Source: Amycolatopsis benzoatilytica AK 16/65 (lineage in GTDB: Bacteria; Actinomycetota; Actinomycetes; Mycobacteriales; Pseudonocardiaceae). Taken from it: DNA of 64,000 nucleotides. The stretch lies in the NCBI RefSeq assembly GCF_000383915.1, contig NZ_KB912942.1:4275795-4339794 (forward strand), in the 5' to 3' direction. The translations under genes and the position numbers were made by a program. Shown here piece after piece: positions 60,622-64,000 of this stretch (its first letter is position 1; every line of letters begins with the position of its first letter). The notes below the pieces were generated by a model. That model had not been told where the DNA came from. It searched no databases and saw only the letters and a list, made by a program, of their open reading frames with translations.

Positions 60622-61164
60622 ATGTTTCACCGTCTGACTGCCCGCCGTCCGCTCCCTGCTTTGCCGAGGTCCGGCCGTCGTTCGCCGCTGCGGACACCCG
60701 CCCGGGTGGCCGGTGCGCTGACACTGGCCGCCGCCGGGTTGCTCGGCGGTTCCGGCCTGGCACAAGCAACTCCGACTGCCGACGACGACGCTGCTGTTTC
60801 TGCCGCCGGCGCGCCTGCCCCCGCGCCAGCCTCTTCGGCTGGCGCGGTGCCCGCGGCCGCCGTCCGGGCAGCTCCCGCAACCGAAGATCCGGTGTGCACC
60901 GCGGGAGAGTTCTGCCTGTGGGACGGAGAAACGTATTCCGGCACCGCCCAGAGCTACGATCTCCGCACCGTCAATCCGGGTGATTGCATTCCCCTGCCCG
61001 AGGGATTCCAGGCGCATTCCTTCGTCAACCGGATGACCCGCGACGTCACGATCTACCAGGGAACGGACTGTTCCACCGAGGGAGATTTCATCACCTACCC
61101 AGGCGGTGGCACGTACGTTCCGCAGTCCCCGTTCGCAGTCCGAGCCCTGAAAGTGTGGGAGTAA
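60622..61164 (+). CDS. Secreted peptidase-inhibitor I36-like protein
   Basis: A 180-residue exported protein. A long, arginine-rich, double-length signal region (hydrophobic core VAGALTLAAAGLLGGSGLAQA, cleavage after AQA near residue 50) precedes an Ala/Pro-rich linker. The C-terminal domain resembles the I36 inhibitor/beta-gamma-crystallin fold: VCTAGEFCLWDGETYSGTAQSY, then CIPLPEGFQAHSFVNRMTRDVTIYQGTDC, with four cysteines. Such proteins inhibit secreted proteases or are structural. ATG 60622 follows GAGGAGGGG. It is followed by two strong hairpins. Confidence 0.85.
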   Translation: MFHRLTARRPLPALPRSGRRSPLRTPARVAGALTLAAAGLLGGSGLAQATPTADDDAAVSAAGAPAPAPASSAGAVPAAAVRAAPATEDPVCTAGEFCLWDGETYSGTAQSYDLRTVNPGDCIPLPEGFQAHSFVNRMTRDVTIYQGTDCSTEGDFITYPGGGTYVPQSPFAVRALKVWE

Positions 61165-61266
61165 CCCGAGACCGGGCCCGGCGAACCCCCGGCTAGCTCC
61201 AGGCCGAGTCGACTCGCAGCCGACCGTGCGCCGGTCCAGGGGGGCCGCACCCCGAGCGGCCCCAGG

Positions 61267-61297
61267 CCCGTGGACGCGCGACCCCCACGTCCACGGG
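61267..61297 (+). terminator. Hairpin downstream of the secreted-protein gene
   Basis: CCCGTGGAC and GTCCACGGG form a perfect 9-bp stem with a 13-base loop, about 100 bases after the stop codon. Confidence 0.5.
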
Positions 61298-61306
61298 TCC
61301 CCATCC

Positions 61307-61351
61307 CCTCGCCTCCCGGCACCGGCCCCGACCCGGCACCGGGAGGCGAGG
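61307..61351 (+). terminator. Second, larger hairpin
   Basis: CCTCGCCTCCCGG pairs perfectly with CCGGGAGGCGAGG (13 bp); after two mismatches a CCGG/CCGG inner stem extends it. It follows the previous hairpin by nine bases, making a tandem terminator. Confidence 0.55.
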
Positions 61352-61890
61352 CCCGGGAACAGACCCTTTCCGGCCGGGCGGTCGCGCCGCTTCTTCCGGA
61401 TCGCACCGTCCGCTGCCTGGCGACCGCGACCGAACGAACCCGAACGGTCACGCCTCGTCTCCACCCGCCTTCCCTGGCCGACACTCCGCCCGATCGCCCC
61501 GTCCGCCCGAGCCCGCGCCCCCAGCACGCCGGCCCCGGCACCGCAACCGCCGAACCGCCCAACCAGCCCAGGCACCGGCTCACGACAACATCACAAGATC
61601 GGCACAGTCCCCCCGTCCCGCACCGCCCGCCGACCCCCTCCGACCAGCGCTTCAGGAGTCCCCCATGTCCGCCCCGCCCGCCCGGCCGGTCTTCCGCGCG
61701 ACAAGGCCACTGCCCCGGTGCCGCGTCCGACCAGCACAAACGCGCACCTTCGCGTGCCGTGGCGATCCGCACCCGAACAAACGCAAATCCGGCGAAGCGA
61801 ACCTGAAACGATTCGACGGTGTCGAACGATCGAGAGATTGGCGATGACTAAGCTGCCCTTGCTGGAGGTCAGCAGCGGTCGACCGCCCGA

Positions 61891-61964
61891 GCCCTCGTAG
61901 CTCAGCCGGATAGAGCAAGAGCCTTCTAATCTCTAGGTCGCAGGTTCGAGTCCTGCCGGGGGCA
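61891..61964 (+). tRNA. tRNA-Arg (anticodon TCT)
   Basis: A complete cloverleaf: acceptor GCCCTCG with CGGGGGC (one T-G wobble), D-arm GCTC...GAGC, anticodon loop CTTCTAA with anticodon TCT, and T-arm CAGG-TTCGAGT-CCTG. CCA is not encoded. The anticodon stem AGAGC/TCTCT has a C-T mismatch next to the loop, which is unusual. The gene is directly followed by a tyrosine integrase gene, so its 3' part is very probably the attachment site of an integrated element. Confidence 0.93.
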
Positions 61965-61970
61965 CTACCA

Positions 61971-62009
61971 GGGGAAACGCTGTGCGCGTCACGAGCACAG
62001 CGTTTCCCC
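61971..62009 (+). terminator. tRNA-Arg terminator hairpin
   Basis: GGGGAAACGCTGTGC and GCACAGCGTTTCCCC form a perfect 15-bp stem with a nine-base loop, starting six bases after the tRNA. It ends the tRNA transcript and also separates it from the integrase. Confidence 0.75.
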
Positions 62010-62040
62010 AGCAAGAGATTTCACGGTTGACGTCGGCGGC

Positions 62041-63015
62041 ATGGAACCCCTCGCCGAGGTCCATGAACCGGACACCGACCTCTCCACGCTGCCCGCGCTC
62101 CTGGACGACTGGAAGCGGTCTCTGCTCGCCCGGAAGATCGCCTCCAGCACCGTAGCCCTCTACCTGCGACATGCCCGTTACCTCGTCCAGTGGCTTGTCG
62201 AGCGCGACCTGTCGCTCCAACCGGAGGAGATCGGGACGGCGGACCTCGAGACCTACTTCGCCGAGCTGCTGAACCGCAAGACACGGCGCAACGGCCGAGA
62301 AGGCGAGACGGTCAAGCCCGCCTATGCGGCCGCGCAGTACCGGTCCATGCAGCAGCTGTGGACCTGGCTGGAGGACGAGGGCGAGGTCACCGTCAACCCG
62401 TTCCGCAAGATGAGGCCGCCGCGCTTCGAGACGCCGACGCCGCCGGTCCCGCCGGACGACGCGATCGCCGCGCTCCTCGCGACATGCAAAGGACGCACGT
62501 TCGAGAACCTGCGCGACGAAGCGATCATCCGGCTGTTCGCGGACACCGGCGTCCGCGTCGGCGGACTTGCCGGCGTCACCCTCGGCGACCTCAACTTCGA
62601 CACTGACACCGTCGAAGTCACCCTCAAGGGCGGGCGCCGCCTCGTACTGCCGTTCGGGGCCCGGACATCCGATGCGCTGCGCCGGTACCGGAGAGCGCGG
62701 GCCAAGGAGAAGCACGCTGAACGCTATCGCGCGTTCTGGCTCGCCACCCGCGCCCGCGGCCCCCTCAAACCCGGCGGCATCCGACAAATGCTCGAGCGAC
62801 GCGCCGCACGAGCCGAGGCCGACACCGGCATCCACCCCCACTCGTTCCGACACTTCTTCGCGCACAACTGGCTCGCCAACGGCGGCGAGGAACAGGACCT
62901 CATGCGACTGATGGGGTGGAAGTCCCGTTCGATGGTCGCCCGCTACGGCGCCTCGAACGCCGACGAACGCGCCCGCGATGCACACCGACGCCTGGGCCTT
63001 GGAGACCGGCTGTAG
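62041..63015 (+). CDS. Tyrosine recombinase/integrase
   Basis: A 324-residue site-specific tyrosine recombinase. The N-terminal SAM-like core-binding domain (about residues 15-125) begins with [32 protein letters not shown]. The catalytic domain has the first Arg in [12 protein letters not shown], the lysine-bearing strand [11 protein letters not shown], the HxxR box in HPHSFRH, and the nucleophile Tyr in SMVARYGAS, so it looks active. No strong ribosome binding site precedes ATG 62041. It lies directly downstream of tRNA-Arg, the usual layout for an element integrated into a tRNA. There is no excisionase in the window. Confidence 0.92.
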   Translation: MEPLAEVHEPDTDLSTLPALLDDWKRSLLARKIASSTVALYLRHARYLVQWLVERDLSLQPEEIGTADLETYFAELLNRKTRRNGREGETVKPAYAAAQYRSMQQLWTWLEDEGEVTVNPFRKMRPPRFETPTPPVPPDDAIAALLATCKGRTFENLRDEAIIRLFADTGVRVGGLAGVTLGDLNFDTDTVEVTLKGGRRLVLPFGARTSDALRRYRRARAKEKHAERYRAFWLATRARGPLKPGGIRQMLERRAARAEADTGIHPHSFRHFFAHNWLANGGEEQDLMRLMGWKSRSMVARYGASNADERARDAHRRLGLGDRL

Positions 63016-63472
63016 AGCGGTGTTGCCAAGAAAGCAGCCTCGGCGGGATCTTGCGCTCACGCCCCAGAGCCCTGAACAGGACAACGGACCTTTGTCTAGC
63101 AAACCTCTTCAGTGCAGTACATTCGAGTGCCAAGGGGGTCTTCAGCGTCGACGACTTGCCCGCCGACCCGGAACCGCCAGAACCGGCGAGGCCGATCGAA
63201 CCCGATGACTATCGCGATGTGCTCGCTACGGCGTTGTTCGACCCAGCTCCGGACGGAACGCTGATCTTCCGGCATCACCAGTACATCGAGGCTTCAATCG
63301 GCCTGCCGCCAGGGCAGGGAGCTCACTGCCGGCCTCGATGGCTCCCGCGCCGAGTCTGCTGTAGATGGTGGCGTAGGCGACGGCTCCGGCGGTGTCGAGG
63401 ACTGCGTCGATCAACGCCTCGGCGCAGGCGCCTTTGAAGGTGGAGCACCATGACGTTCACCGCTCAGCGGTG
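63016..63472. pseudogene. Gene scraps behind the integrase
   Basis: Two protein-like pieces meet here on opposite strands. On the plus strand, about 63136-63315, the frame reads IEPDDYRDVLATALFDPAPDG and then breaks off. On the minus strand, about 63450-63300, it reads ALIDAVLDTAGAVAYATIYS and RLGAGAIEAGSE, which looks like a linker region of a polymorphic toxin. Neither has a start and a stop that make sense. They are probably remnants left by recombination within the element. Confidence 0.45.
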
Positions 63473-63811
63473 TCAGGCTTCACCGATCACGTGCAGCCAC
63501 GTCACTTCGCCGGAATCCGGCAGCTCGCCGAGCGCGCGCGTCTCACGCGCGATCCGCTGCAGGACCTCGTCCCTCGTCCCGCTCCACGCGACGAAGTCGG
63601 GATCGCCTTCGACGAGATCCCCGGGAACCGCGCCCCGGTCCATGAGGTCCCCGATCAACGTCAGCAGCGCCGAGATCTGCTGTTCCAGGGTCGCGCCCTT
63701 GCCCGCCATCGCAGACGCCACCGCGGTCACCGGCGACATCCCGACCCAGTCGTCCTGGGCATACTCGACCAGATACTCGACGTCATCCGCGAACTCGACT
63801 GGCGTCTTCAC
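63473..63811 (-). CDS. Probable immunity protein
   Basis: A 112-residue, acidic, mostly helical cytosolic protein (VEFADDVEYLVEYAQDDWVGMSPV; LEQQISALLTLIGDLMDRGAVPGDLVEG; DEVLQRIARETRALGELPDSGEVTWLHV). I do not recognise the family. Its GTG start at 63811 overlaps the stop of the upstream partial gene as GTGA, and that gene ends in what looks like a toxin domain; small acidic proteins in this position are typically immunity proteins. The assignment rests on context. Confidence 0.6.
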   Translation of the reverse strand: MKTPVEFADDVEYLVEYAQDDWVGMSPVTAVASAMAGKGATLEQQISALLTLIGDLMDRGAVPGDLVEGDPDFVAWSGTRDEVLQRIARETRALGELPDSGEVTWLHVIGEA

Positions 63812-64000
63812 TGCTTTCCCTCGCTCTCGATGTGATACCGCTTGACATTGTTCAGACCCTCCACGCGGTTGATGTCAAGGGTGTCGCCGCCCGAACCGCT
63901 GTACGTCCGGTAGGTCACCGATGCGCGCGGATCGTCGCTGATCCTCCACGTCTCCACCGTGCCCTTCGGCGTGTGCGCCACCTTGTCCGGCGGCCCCAGC
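63808..64000 (-). CDS. C-terminus of a probable polymorphic toxin (partial)
   Basis: The gene runs off the right edge; only its last 63 codons are present. The visible end contains TPKGTVETWRISDDPRASVTYRTYSGSG and GDTLDINRV, a compact, charged, beta-rich sequence of the kind found at the C-terminal toxin tip of Rhs/WXG-type polymorphic toxins. The stop overlaps the start of the small acidic gene behind it. The delivery and repeat domains, if any, lie beyond the window. Catalytic residues cannot be named. Confidence 0.5.
   Translation of the reverse strand, partial: LGPPDKVAHTPKGTVETWRISDDPRASVTYRTYSGSGGDTLDINRVEGLNNVKRYHIESEGKQ

Larger units (their letters stand above)
61165..61890. other. 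Non-coding stretch before the tRNA
   Basis: Apart from two hairpins near its start, this 726-base stretch shows no gene. Its open frames on both strands are proline- and arginine-rich shadows. The sequence from about 61800 to the tRNA has more A/T and probably holds the tRNA promoter. Confidence 0.45.
61965..64000. mobile_element. Left part of an integrated element at tRNA-Arg
   Basis: An integrase gene begins 77 bases after the tRNA, and is followed by broken gene pieces and a toxin-immunity pair, content typical of an integrative element or genomic island. The conserved chromosomal gene order stops at the tRNA. The other end and a second copy of the tRNA 3' end are outside the window, so size and type (phage, ICE or satellite) are unknown. 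Confidence 0.65.

Noticed and set aside
61652..62014. Minus-strand open frame containing [20 protein letters not shown]
   Set aside because: This is the well-known false protein made by translating a tRNA gene backwards; it covers tRNA-Arg exactly.
61933..63102. 389-residue minus-strand frame opposite the integrase ending in PPAGLEPAT
   Set aside because: It is the complement of the integrase gene plus the t[11 protein letters not shown] is another typical false tRNA translation.

Overview
The window is a high-GC actinobacterial chromosome segment, most like Amycolatopsis or another Pseudonocardiales member (inference). Reasons: strong G/C third-position bias in nearly every gene, frequent GTG starts, mycothiol-linked enzymes (MscR, an Rv2466c-type oxidoreductase), an F420-type LLM oxidoreductase, a 180-kDa-type NAD-glutamate dehydrogenase, and a gene order from about 31 to 57 kb that follows the Mycobacterium tuberculosis Rv2464c-Rv2477c neighbourhood (nei, rpiB, Rv2466c, pepN, HNH, glbO, aglA, gdh, ABC-F). 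The M. tuberculosis comparison is from memory, not from a search.

Layout. 0.6-6.6 kb is a formaldehyde-handling region: hexulose-phosphate synthase, a small unknown protein, an acetate-type transporter, a ferredoxin-reductase-like flavoprotein, then mycothiol-dependent formaldehyde dehydrogenase/nitrosomycothiol reductase with its MBL-fold partner, divergent from a LuxR-type regulator. 7-10.6 kb holds two TetR/oxidoreductase divergent pairs with visible palindromic operators. 10.8-18.9 kb holds membrane, protease, secreted and unknown proteins, including a double-DUF1003/RyR/TerB-like fusion. 18.9-27.9 kb holds a LysR relic, then an XRE-cupin regulator and a tightly coupled seven-gene catabolic operon (transporter, FAD oxidoreductase, CoA transferase, enoyl-CoA hydratase, DHDPS-family lyase, tyrosine-less SDR, aldehyde dehydrogenase) whose substrate I cannot name. 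28-30.8 kb: MarR, SnoaL plus LLM pair under a KstR-like site, and a membrane protein.

31-57 kb is the conserved core: DNA repair, pentose phosphate isomerisation, redox, peptide turnover, truncated haemoglobin, alpha-glucosidase, cold shock/desaturase, glutamate dehydrogenase operon and EttA. It is interrupted by lineage-specific genes, the most striking being a 147-residue protein with 19 tandem G-T-R-V-T-x hexapeptides behind a strong ribosome binding site. 57-61 kb carries a CopD-CtaG membrane protein, a LacI regulator and a secreted I36-like protein. At 61.9 kb a tRNA-Arg(TCT) is followed at once by a tyrosine integrase; the rest of the window looks like the start of an integrated element, with gene scraps and a toxin C-terminus overlapping its likely immunity gene at the right edge.

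Four copies of a roughly 55-bp palindrome sit between genes across the window. Many gene ends carry long perfect hairpins, and several regulators appear to have leaderless transcripts.
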